Assembly: GCA_003131705.1 (NCBI GenBank)
Contig: PKUY01000331.1
Location: 3,424 to 9,158 of the forward strand
DNA length: 5,735 nucleotides
From: Acidobacteriota bacterium
GTDB taxonomy: Bacteria; Acidobacteriota; Terriglobia; Acidiferrales; UBA7541
Direction: 5' to 3'
Part shown: piece after piece, positions 1-5,284 of the stretch
Numbering within the stretch: the stretch's first letter is position 1
Layout of the letters: every line of letters starts with the position of its first letter
Translations under genes and position numbers: made by a program
Notes under the pieces: generated by a model
Seen by the model: the letters and a program-made list of their open reading frames with translations, nothing else
The model's database searches: none
What the model was told of the DNA's origin: nothing

Positions 1-1140
1 GTCCTGGATGTGGACGGCGCGAAAAACTATTCCGCATTTCTGCTGGCGAAACCGTATCGGCTGGTAATCGATGTGCGTGCGCAGACCGCCGCAACGGCCA
101 AGGATGCTGCGATTCCAGCCGGTACTCCGGCGATCGCGGCAACAGTCCCCGACAAGAAGCCCGCGGCTGTGGACCAGTCAAATTCCGTGAAAGCCTCGAA
201 CGGCGCGCCCGACGCCACGCCACCCGTTAAGACCGTCGCGAAAGTTGCAGCGAAGAGCGCTGCACGGACGCCGAAGAAGACTGTGGCCAGCACCGTGGTT
301 CTCGAGCCTTCAACCGAGCCGAAGCTGACGCGTGACGGCCAACGCTCGCTGACGCGCGCTCTCGGTTTGAAAATCAGCCGCATCGTGATCGATGCCGGGC
401 ACGGCGGCCACGATACGGGAACCATCGGTCCACATGGCTTGATGGAGAAAGATCTGTGTTTGGACGTGGCGCTGCGGCTCGGGAGCCTGATCGAGCAGAA
501 ACTGCCGGGCGCGGACGTAATCTACACGCGCAGAGACGACACGTTTATTCCGCTCGAGGAACGGACCGCCATCGCCAATGAAGCAAAAGCGGATCTTTTC
601 ATTTCGATTCATGCTAATTCGAGCCACGATCCGGACGCGCGCGGAATCGAAACGTATTACCTGAATTTCGCGACGTCGCAGGATTCCATGGAAGTCGCGA
701 TGCGCGAAAACGCGAACTCGCAGCAATCGCTGCATGACTTGCAGGATCTGATTCAAAAAATCGCGCGCAACGAAAAGATCGAAGAATCAAAAGAGCTCGC
801 GAGCGATATTCAGGACACGCTCACCGCGAGGATGCAGCTTGTGAGCCACAGCGAAAGGAATCGCGGCGTGAAGAAAGCGCCGTTCGTGGTGCTCATCGGC
901 GCGAATATGCCCTCGGTACTTTCGGAAATTTCGTTCGTCAGCAATCCGAACGACGAGCGGCTCTTGCGCAAAACGGACCAGCGCCAGCGCATCGCCGATG
1001 GCCTCTACCGGGGAATTTCGACGTATCTCGAAAACCTGAACAGCCTTTCCTACAACAAGCAAAAGCTCGTCTCGGACAACCATATTTCCGACGGTCACCT
1101 CGAACCCGGGACGGTGGCATCAAACGCGAATCCCAAGTAA
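1..1140 (+). CDS. N-acetylmuramoyl-L-alanine amidase with AMIN domain (5' partial)
   Basis: Zinc-dependent hydrolase that cuts the amide bond between N-acetylmuramic acid and L-alanine in peptidoglycan. It acts in the periplasm, typically in daughter-cell separation and wall turnover. The frame is open from base 1, so the true start lies upstream and the GTG at 10 is not a start. Numbering from that GTG, residues 1-24 are the end of an AMIN domain (KPYRLVIDV), which usually targets septal peptidoglycan. Residues 25-118 are an Ala/Pro/Lys/Thr-rich linker. Residues 121-342 are the Amidase_3 catalytic domain, with zinc ligands His131 (DAGHGG), Glu146 (LMEKD) and His201 (SIHAN) and catalytic Glu306 (LSEISFVSN), so it looks active. 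Residues 222-275 form a helix-rich insertion in the place of the regulatory helix of AmiB/AmiC-type enzymes. A 35-residue polar tail follows. The next gene starts 30 bases downstream, so co-transcription is likely. The family is certain; the exact amiA/B/C equivalence is not. Confidence 0.95.
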   Translation, partial: VLDVDGAKNYSAFLLAKPYRLVIDVRAQTAATAKDAAIPAGTPAIAATVPDKKPAAVDQSNSVKASNGAPDATPPVKTVAKVAAKSAARTPKKTVASTVVLEPSTEPKLTRDGQRSLTRALGLKISRIVIDAGHGGHDTGTIGPHGLMEKDLCLDVALRLGSLIEQKLPGADVIYTRRDDTFIPLEERTAIANEAKADLFISIHANSSHDPDARGIETYYLNFATSQDSMEVAMRENANSQQSLHDLQDLIQKIARNEKIEESKELASDIQDTLTARMQLVSHSERNRGVKKAPFVVLIGANMPSVLSEISFVSNPNDERLLRKTDQRQRIADGLYRGISTYLENLNSLSYNKQKLVSDNHISDGHLEPGTVASNANPK

Positions 1141-1170
1141 GATTTCGACGTCTAATGGGTGAGGGTATTG

Positions 1171-2367
1171 ATGCGCCGCCACGCTTTTTCAATCGCCGCC
1201 ATGCTGTTGCTTGCGGCGCTTCCCACGTTTGCCGGAAAAATCCTGCCGCAGTCGGCCGGCCGATGGATTGCGACCACAGGCAGTTCCCTTCTTGCAACAA
1301 ACACCACTTCTTCGTCCTCGGGGCCGGCGGCTTCGCAAGCGATCCTGAATGAATATGGATGGGTTTCGACCGAGGCTGCCAATTACGCATCTCCGGCCGG
1401 CAGTAATACCGAAGCCATTCAAGCAACCGTATTCCAGATGAAGGATCCTACAGCGAGTTACGGCCTCTACTCCTACCTCCGCGCTCCGGAGATGGCGCGT
1501 GCGAATTTTACCGACCATTCCTCCATGTCGCCCGAGCGCGTGCTGGTGCTCCTGGGCAATCTGGTACTGGACGTTCGAGGCTCCGATCTCGCCAGATTTC
1601 AACCGGAGCTGAAATCGCTGGTAGCCGCGGTTAAAACCCACGCACAGGATGGCCCCTTGCCGACGCTGTGGCAGAATTTGCCGCAGAAGGACATGGTCGA
1701 GCGCTCGGATCACTATATTTTGGGGCCGCAGGCTTTGAATCAACTCCTGCCAGGCTCGTTCGGCGAGTCGATGGGCTTCCAGACGGGCGCCGAGGCCGAA
1801 CTGGCGCGCTATCGCTTGGGTGCCAATGAGGCCGAGTTGATAATCATCGATCTCCCGACTCCTCAACTCGCGGAGAAACAGCTGAAGGAGTTGCAGAAGA
1901 AATTTAGCGTGAACGGGTCAAATCCGGCGACGGGCGCGCCCGCACTCTACGCCACACGCTCGGGCACGTTGCTCGCAATCGTCTCCGGCGCCTCCACTCA
2001 AACCGAAGCAGACGAATTGTTGGGACAAGTCCAGTCGGGAACTGAGGTCACATGGAACGAGCCGACGTTCCAGTTCAAAGAGCCCAGCATCGAGATGATG
2101 ATCGTGGGGACGATCGTCGGAGCGGGCGTCATCTGCCTGTTTGCGATCATCGCGGGCTTGTCTTTCGGAGCCTTACGACTCGTCGTGAAGCGTTATTTCC
2201 CCGGAAAGCTCTTTGACCGCAAGAACCATCTCGAGGTTCTGCAACTGGGCCTTGGTAGCAAGCCCATCAATTCGGACGATTTTTACGGCTACAGCGCCCC
2301 GGCGGGAAAGCCAGACTTAGTCGACAGGAAGCTCCCAGACCGGGTGGCCCTACGCATATTCCGCTGA
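1171..2367 (+). CDS. DUF6599-like exported protein with C-terminal membrane anchor
   Basis: Protein of 398 aa with no known biochemical function. I recognise it, from memory, as resembling the DUF6599 family found mostly in acidobacteria. The ATG at 1171 is chosen over the GTG at 1159 because GAGG (1161-1164) lies 6 bases before it and it gives a clean signal peptide: MRRH, a hydrophobic core, then cleavage near PTFA/GK at residue 21. The mature part begins ILPQSAGRW, followed by a Ser/Thr-rich stretch and a mixed alpha/beta region. Residues about 309-337 (from MMIVGTIVGAG) form one hydrophobic helix followed by basic residues (VVKRYFPGK). This suggests a periplasmic domain, a single transmembrane segment and a cytoplasmic tail of about 55 residues. 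It sits 30 bases after the amidase gene and probably shares its transcript, so an envelope role is a reasonable inference. Nothing in the sequence shows an active site. Confidence 0.85.
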   Translation: MRRHAFSIAAMLLLAALPTFAGKILPQSAGRWIATTGSSLLATNTTSSSSGPAASQAILNEYGWVSTEAANYASPAGSNTEAIQATVFQMKDPTASYGLYSYLRAPEMARANFTDHSSMSPERVLVLLGNLVLDVRGSDLARFQPELKSLVAAVKTHAQDGPLPTLWQNLPQKDMVERSDHYILGPQALNQLLPGSFGESMGFQTGAEAELARYRLGANEAELIIIDLPTPQLAEKQLKELQKKFSVNGSNPATGAPALYATRSGTLLAIVSGASTQTEADELLGQVQSGTEVTWNEPTFQFKEPSIEMMIVGTIVGAGVICLFAIIAGLSFGALRLVVKRYFPGKLFDRKNHLEVLQLGLGSKPINSDDFYGYSAPAGKPDLVDRKLPDRVALRIFR

Positions 2368-2407
2368 AATAAATAGACTTATCTCCTAATCGGCTCCGGT
2401 CTCGCGC

Positions 2408-2436
2408 TTGACTTCTCGGAAACCGGCTACTAGACT
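2408..2436 (+). promoter_or_regulatory. Sigma70-like promoter in the 2368-2685 intergenic region
   Basis: TTGACT (2408-2413, five of six matches to TTGACA) is followed after exactly 17 bases by TAGACT (2431-2436, four of six matches to TATAAT). Transcription would begin near 2442-2445. It lies 40 bases after the stop of the DUF6599-like gene and points toward the structured segment and the terminator-like hairpin at 2497-2530. The match and spacing are seen directly; activity is inferred. Confidence 0.5.
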
Positions 2437-2442
2437 GCGCTC

Positions 2443-2530
2443 GAGGAACAGGTTAGGTGGCCCACCTCGCAGTGGCCGTGGGGCTCTCTCCCTTCGAAGG
2501 GCCGCTGTTAAGGCGGGCCTTTTGCCTTTT
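2443..2530 (+). ncRNA. Candidate small RNA or attenuated leader RNA
   Basis: This stretch of about 88 nt lies between a promoter-like element (2408-2436) and a terminator-like hairpin, with no convincing reading frame in it. Several pairings are visible. CGAGG (2442-2446) can pair with CCTCG (2465-2469). AGGTG (2455-2459) can pair with CACCT (2463-2467), and this competes with the previous pairing. CAGTGGCC (2470-2477) can pair with GGCCGCTG (2500-2507) in an 8-bp stem with one G-U pair. The last stem shares bases 2500-2505 with the left arm of the terminator stem, so the two are mutually exclusive, as in attenuators. It could be a free-standing sRNA or the leader of the gene at 2686. I do not recognise a known family; it lacks the SRP RNA GGAA-loop motif and tRNA features. 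Confidence 0.4.
2497..2530 (+). terminator. Rho-independent terminator-like hairpin with T-rich tail
   Basis: AAGGGCCGC (2497-2505) pairs with GCGGGCCTT (2513-2521) across a 7-base loop. This gives a 9-position stem with a single G-G mismatch in the middle. The following bases are T-rich (TTGCCTTTT up to 2530), although the tract is broken by GCC. It could end the candidate RNA that starts near 2443, or readthrough from the amidase/DUF6599 operon. An alternative pairing of AAGGC (2510-2514) with GCCTT (2524-2528) is also possible. Confidence 0.5.
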
Positions 2531-2601
2531 GGGCGAGGGTGCCAAAGCTTCTGCCGTCTCAGAGTTTCTGGAACTCCTGTGCTATCCGTTAGGAATTAGG
2601 G

Positions 2602-2630
2602 TTAGCGTCCGTGAGTTGCCCGTGTAAAAT
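2602..2630 (+). promoter_or_regulatory. Possible promoter for the secreted protein at 2686
   Basis: TAAAAT (2625-2630) is a good -10 element (five of six matches). At 17 bases upstream lies only a weak -35, TTAGCG (2602-2607). A start near 2637 would give a leader of about 50 nt before the ATG at 2686. If the hairpin at 2497-2530 terminates transcription, this gene needs a promoter between the two, which makes this the best candidate. The 2531-2685 stretch otherwise shows only a weak inverted repeat (GAGTT/AACTC). Confidence 0.3.
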
Positions 2631-2685
2631 TTGAGCATCCCAGCTCCTCGGATAGTCATTAAACCCTGGAGATAATCAACAACAG

Positions 2686-3483
2686 ATGACCCTCTTACAG
2701 CGGCAGTCGCCGCGAGTTACCCTCAGCGCAATTGCGATCGCCTGTCTGCTATGGGCTGGCGCAGCCGCGGCCCAGGAAACCCCGGCGGCGCCCCCGCCGG
2801 CGACTCCTGCGACGACTTCCGCACCTCCGTCGAACAGCCAGCCCCAGACGGAGAAGCCGAGTGACAATAAAAACGGCCAGGGACAAACTGTCTTTAACCA
2901 GGACCGGCTCTTTGGAGTGCTCCCAAACTATTCCACGGTTGAAAATGCGAACCAGCTCAAGCCGCTCTCGGTAAAGGACAAGTACAGATTGTCGTGGGAC
3001 AGTCTGACCGACAAGGTCACATTCGCATTCATCGGATTCCAAGCGCTCGTCGGGCAGGCTGAGAATTCGGAACCGTCATACGGGCAGGGCTTCCAAGGAT
3101 ACGGGCTGAGGTACGGCACATCTTACGGGGACGCGGTCATCGCGACATCGATGACAACGTCGGTTTTTCCGAGTTTTTTACGGCAGGATCCCCGGTATTA
3201 CGTACTGGGAAAAGGCAGCATCGCGCACCGCACTCTTTACTCGGTAAAATGCATCTTCGTAACACGCAGCGATTCCCGCCATGCCGAGTTCAACGCTTCC
3301 GAGATTTTCGGAAACGCCGTCGCCGCGGGACTTTCCAATACCTATCACCCACAGGATGACCGCACACTTGCGAATACTCTGAGCATATGGGGCACCGACG
3401 TCATGTGGGACACGGCAGGAAATGTGGCCAAGGAATTCTGGCCCGACGTCCGCCGCCACTTTAGCCATAAACCGAAAAGCTAA
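2686..3483 (+). CDS. Secreted acidobacterial protein of unknown function
   Basis: Protein of 265 aa that I cannot assign a function. It has a Sec-type signal peptide: basic N-terminus, hydrophobic core at residues 12-25, and an AAAA/Q cleavage site near residue 29. A Pro/Ala/Thr/Ser-rich low-complexity stretch covers residues 31-68, like a flexible periplasmic tether. The folded part runs from about 70 to 258. It has a conserved-looking block RLFGVLPNY (74-82), a Gly/Tyr-rich segment (YGQGFQGYG, then RYGTSYGD, 132-149), RQDPRYY (166-172), FVTRSDS (191-197), FNASEIFGN (202-210) and KEFWPDV (249-255). From memory, proteins with this pattern recur as conserved hypotheticals in acidobacterial genomes. 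The short hydrophobic stretches near 112-123 and 207-217 are too short for sure membrane helices, so attachment to the outer membrane is only a guess. The nearest SD-like GGAG (2668-2671) is 14 bases before the ATG, a long spacing, but no earlier in-frame start is visible nearby. Confidence 0.85.
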   Translation: MTLLQRQSPRVTLSAIAIACLLWAGAAAAQETPAAPPPATPATTSAPPSNSQPQTEKPSDNKNGQGQTVFNQDRLFGVLPNYSTVENANQLKPLSVKDKYRLSWDSLTDKVTFAFIGFQALVGQAENSEPSYGQGFQGYGLRYGTSYGDAVIATSMTTSVFPSFLRQDPRYYVLGKGSIAHRTLYSVKCIFVTRSDSRHAEFNASEIFGNAVAAGLSNTYHPQDDRTLANTLSIWGTDVMWDTAGNVAKEFWPDVRRHFSHKPKS

Positions 3484-3553
3484 GCCGCTCGCGCGCAGCG
3501 CCGAATCATCGGCTTCCCCAGCCGCTGTGACCTGAAGCTTCGCCCGCCGTGTT

Positions 3554-3580
3554 GGTTCGCCAGGGGCGACCTTGGTCTTT
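3554..3580 (+). terminator. Possible terminator between convergent genes
   Basis: GGTTCGCC (3554-3561) pairs with GGCGACC (3565-3571) across a 3-base loop with one bulged T, followed by TTGGTCTTT. It lies 70 bases after the secreted-protein stop and 24 bases beyond the bshA stop, as expected for the end of the + strand unit. A second hairpin, GCCGA/TCGGC with loop ATCA (3500-3513), lies closer to the stop but has no T tract. Neither has a strong U-run, so this is tentative. The remainder of the 3484-3603 gap shows nothing else. Confidence 0.35.
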
Positions 3581-3603
3581 GGGAAAAACTAAGATGACGC
3601 GAT

Positions 3604-4752
3604 TTACTTGGCGGCGCGGGCGGAGGAGCCGGCGGAGTTCAGGACTTGCTCGTAGTAGGCCTCGTAGCGCGGGATGATATCTTTCGAGCAGTATCGGGCG
3701 CGGGCGTTCGTGCGGGCCATTTGTCCCATCATTCGTCCGCGATCGGGGAGCGTGAGGATGTCGAGCGCGTATTTTGCGGCGCTCGCGACGTCGCGCGGCT
3801 GGAAGAGATAGCCGTCGACTCCGTGCGTGACTACCTCGGGCAGACCGCCCACATTCGTGGCAACCACCGGAACCTCGCAGGCCATTGCTTCCAGCGCCGC
3901 AAGCCCGAAGGATTCTTCGTCGCTAGGCAAAAGGAAAAGGTCGGCCAGCCCAAGCTTTTCCTGCACGTGTTGCTGCTTGCCAATGAAAAGGACGTCTTGC
4001 GACAGGCGCTTCCTCCGCACGACATATTCCGCCGCGCCTCGATCGGGACCGTCGCCTATCATGACGAGCTTGGCGGGAATTTTTTCGTGAACGAGCGCGA
4101 AAATTTCAATCACGTCGGTGATGCGCTTCACGGGACGGAAGTTCGAGAGGTGCATCAGAATCGGCTCGCCGTTGGGCGCCCATTTCGCACGGTTCTCCGC
4201 GTCGTTCGAGCGCATGTAAAGATCGCAGTTGACGAAATTTGGAATCACTTCAATCGGGCGCTTGATTTCAAATTCCCGCAGCGTGCGGTCGCGCAGATAA
4301 TTCGAGATCGCGGTGACGCCATCGCTCTGCTCGATTGAAAAGCGAGTGATGGGCAGATAGCTACGGTCGTTACCCACGAGAGTGATGTCGGTGCCGTGCA
4401 ACGTAGTGATAAAAGGAAGGCGCCTGGGACTGGCCATCATTCGGGCGAGCAGCGCGCTGACCGAATGCGGAATCGCGTAATGGACGTGCAGCAGGTCGAG
4501 GGAGTTTTCTTCGGCGACTTCAAACATCTTGGTCGCAAGCGCCAGCGTGTAAGGCGGATGGTCGAACAGCGGGTAGGTGGTGACCTCCACCTCATGGAAC
4601 CAGATGTGCTCGCTTGCGCCGTCCAGTCGAATGGGCATCGCATAGCTGATGAAATGGATATCGTGGCCGCGCGCGGCGAGTTCAATGCCGAGTTCGGTGG
4701 CCACCACGCCCGAGCCGCCGTACGTTGGATAGCAGGTGATTCCGATTTTCAT
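3604..4752 (-). CDS. bshA: BshA: N-acetyl-alpha-D-glucosaminyl L-malate synthase
   Basis: Retaining GT4-family glycosyltransferase that joins GlcNAc from UDP-GlcNAc to L-malate. This is the first step of bacillithiol synthesis in the cytoplasm; BshB deacetylation and BshC cysteine addition follow and are not in this window. The length of 382 aa is normal for the family. Typical BshA signatures are present. MKIGITCYPTYGGSGVVATE (1-20) is the N-terminal glycine-rich loop, VHYAIPHS (90-97) and TLHGTDITLVGND (117-129) follow, then SNFRPVKR (203-210) and GDGPDR (233-238). The donor-site region is ESFGLAALEAMA (280-291), with the GT4 Glu-x7-Glu pair Glu280 and Glu288. VGGLPEVV (301-308) closes the domain. 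The start matches the usual BshA N-terminus although no Shine-Dalgarno is visible at normal spacing. It lies 68 bases after the Hfq-like gene and is probably co-transcribed with it. Residue 293 is Glu where many GT4 proteins have Gly (ACEVPVVATN); this is likely harmless. Confidence 0.93.
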   Translation of the reverse strand: MKIGITCYPTYGGSGVVATELGIELAARGHDIHFISYAMPIRLDGASEHIWFHEVEVTTYPLFDHPPYTLALATKMFEVAEENSLDLLHVHYAIPHSVSALLARMMASPRRLPFITTLHGTDITLVGNDRSYLPITRFSIEQSDGVTAISNYLRDRTLREFEIKRPIEVIPNFVNCDLYMRSNDAENRAKWAPNGEPILMHLSNFRPVKRITDVIEIFALVHEKIPAKLVMIGDGPDRGAAEYVVRRKRLSQDVLFIGKQQHVQEKLGLADLFLLPSDEESFGLAALEAMACEVPVVATNVGGLPEVVTHGVDGYLFQPRDVASAAKYALDILTLPDRGRMMGQMARTNARARYCSKDIIPRYEAYYEQVLNSAGSSARAAK

Positions 4753-4755
4753 GCT

Positions 4756-4765
4756 GGTTGCAACC
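4756..4765. repeat. 10-base perfect inverted repeat just before the bshA start
   Basis: GGTTGCAACC is self-complementary and ends 3 bases before the bshA start codon, where a Shine-Dalgarno would be expected. In the transcript only a very small hairpin could form. It may be chance, or a protein-binding half-site pair. Confidence 0.3.
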
Positions 4766-4795
4766 GGCGGCTGATTGGCTCCCGTGAAAATGGCA

Positions 4796-4810
4796 TGCGA
4801 AGAATTCGCA
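4796..4810 (-). other. Small hairpin between the Hfq-like gene and bshA
   Basis: TGCGAA and TTCGCA form a perfect 6-bp stem with a 3-base loop, 11 bases after the Hfq-like stop codon on the - strand. No T tract follows directly, so a full terminator is unlikely. It could be an mRNA processing or stability element, or a partial attenuator between the two genes. Confidence 0.3.
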
Positions 4811-4820
4811 AAGGCAGGTT

Positions 4821-5174
4821 CTATTGCCCGTTCGTGCCGCCTTGAGCGGCTTCATCGCCTTCTTTGTAGATATAGCGGATGAAATGCTTATAAATTAGAA
4901 GATTCGGGCTGCCGTAGCGGGTGAGCTTGATGCAATCCCGGTCGTACCATTCGACCGTGCCGCGAAGAACTTCCCCGTCGGTCAAGACCACGGCGACGGG
5001 CGTTCGCGACTGCATCTGCTTCACGTAATAGAAATTCTCCGCGTAGGTTTGCTCGGGAGGGGCAGGCTTCTTCCGGGTCGGCAATGCAGACTGCGGAGCG
5101 GGCTGGGCTGGCCGAGGCATATATTGCTCCTTCACATCTGTAAGAACGGGACGAAACAGCTTCCGGTTTACCAT
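4821..5174 (-). CDS. Sm/Hfq-like RNA-binding protein, divergent
   Basis: Protein of 117 aa (99 aa from an internal start) whose residues 44-104 fit the Hfq/Sm fold. The Sm1 part is PVAVVLTDGEVLRGTVEWYDRD (59-80, shown here by its ends: PVAVVL and WYDRD). The Sm2 part is NLLIYKHFIRYIY (91-103), with the Hfq YKH signature at Tyr95-Lys96-His97. Hfq proteins form ring hexamers that bind U-rich and A-rich RNA and assist sRNA-mRNA pairing. Aligned by eye to E. coli Hfq, Lys56 and His57 are kept, but Gln8, Gln41 and Phe42 become Ala45, Arg79 and Asp80, and the Sm1-Sm2 loop is two residues longer. RNA preference may therefore differ from classical Hfq. The N-terminus is Pro/Ala/Lys-rich (residues 20-42) and the C-terminus short and polar. 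Two starts are possible: ATG at 5174 (GAGGAG, 5-base spacing) and ATG at 5120 (AAGGAG, 6-base spacing). Both are strong; the longer one is listed. It lies between holB and bshA. Confidence 0.85.
   Translation of the reverse strand: MVNRKLFRPVLTDVKEQYMPRPAQPAPQSALPTRKKPAPPEQTYAENFYYVKQMQSRTPVAVVLTDGEVLRGTVEWYDRDCIKLTRYGSPNLLIYKHFIRYIYKEGDEAAQGGTNGQ
5127..5132 (-). promoter_or_regulatory. Internal ribosome binding site for the shorter Hfq-like start
   Basis: AAGGAG on the - strand lies 6 bases before an in-frame ATG (5118-5120). The site is inside the codons for Lys15 and Glu16 of the longer form. Starting here would give a 99-aa protein beginning MPRPAQPAP. The Shine-Dalgarno is at least as good as the upstream one. 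Confidence 0.6.
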
Positions 5175-5179
5175 AATTG

Positions 5180-5185
5180 CTCCTC
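5180..5185 (-). promoter_or_regulatory. Ribosome binding site for the longer Hfq-like start
   Basis: GAGGAG on the - strand lies 5 bases before the ATG at 5172-5174. The context GGAGCAAT before the ATG is the same as at the internal start 54 bases downstream. Confidence 0.6.
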
Positions 5186-5248
5186 AGTGCGGTAGGTCTT
5201 ATGACTGCTGCTCCCTAATATGACTTCGGAGAAAGGAGTTCGGTTGCA

Positions 5249-5266
5249 AAATTCTGCATAGAATCT
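5249..5266 (-). terminator. Weak AT-rich hairpin after holB
   Basis: On the - strand AGATTCT pairs with AGAATTT around the loop ATGC (7 bp with one G-U), followed by TTGC. It begins 18 bases after the holB stop codon. The stem is weak and the T run short, so at most partial termination before the Hfq-like gene is expected. The rest of the 110-base gap shows no promoter with good spacing. Confidence 0.25.
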
Positions 5267-5284
5267 GGGATTGGGCCTGAAACC

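Noticed and set aside
1189..1866. A 225-codon - strand frame over the DUF6599-like gene
   Set aside because: The opposite strand encodes a protein with a signal peptide, a membrane anchor and an SD; this frame has low-complexity Arg-rich content.
2443..2530. SRP RNA or tRNA reading of the structured intergenic segment
   Set aside because: CAGGTTAGG recalls part of SRP RNA, but the GGAA tetraloop and partner strand are missing. CCCTTCGAAGGG recalls a T-arm, but no acceptor or anticodon arm can be drawn.
2408..2599. A 63-codon frame within the intergenic region
   Set aside because: It begins at TTG inside the promoter-like element, is Arg/Gly-rich with no SD, and runs through the structured terminator region.
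2591..2606. AATTAGGGTTAG, resembling a telomere-type repeat
   Set aside because: Only one and a half units; chance similarity in an AT-richer intergenic stretch.
3646..4338. Long + strand open frame (230 codons) across the bshA region
   Set aside because: It lies antisense to a clear bshA gene; high GC at third codon positions creates such shadows. No SD and no recognisable protein pattern.
4396..4845. A 149-codon + strand frame over the bshA 5' end and the Hfq-like 3' end
   Set aside because: It overlaps two well-supported genes on the other strand and has a composition typical of an antisense shadow.
5217..5249. Possible - strand promoter TTGCAA with TCATAT before the Hfq-like gene
   Set aside because: The spacer is 20 bases or more, too long for a sigma70 promoter.
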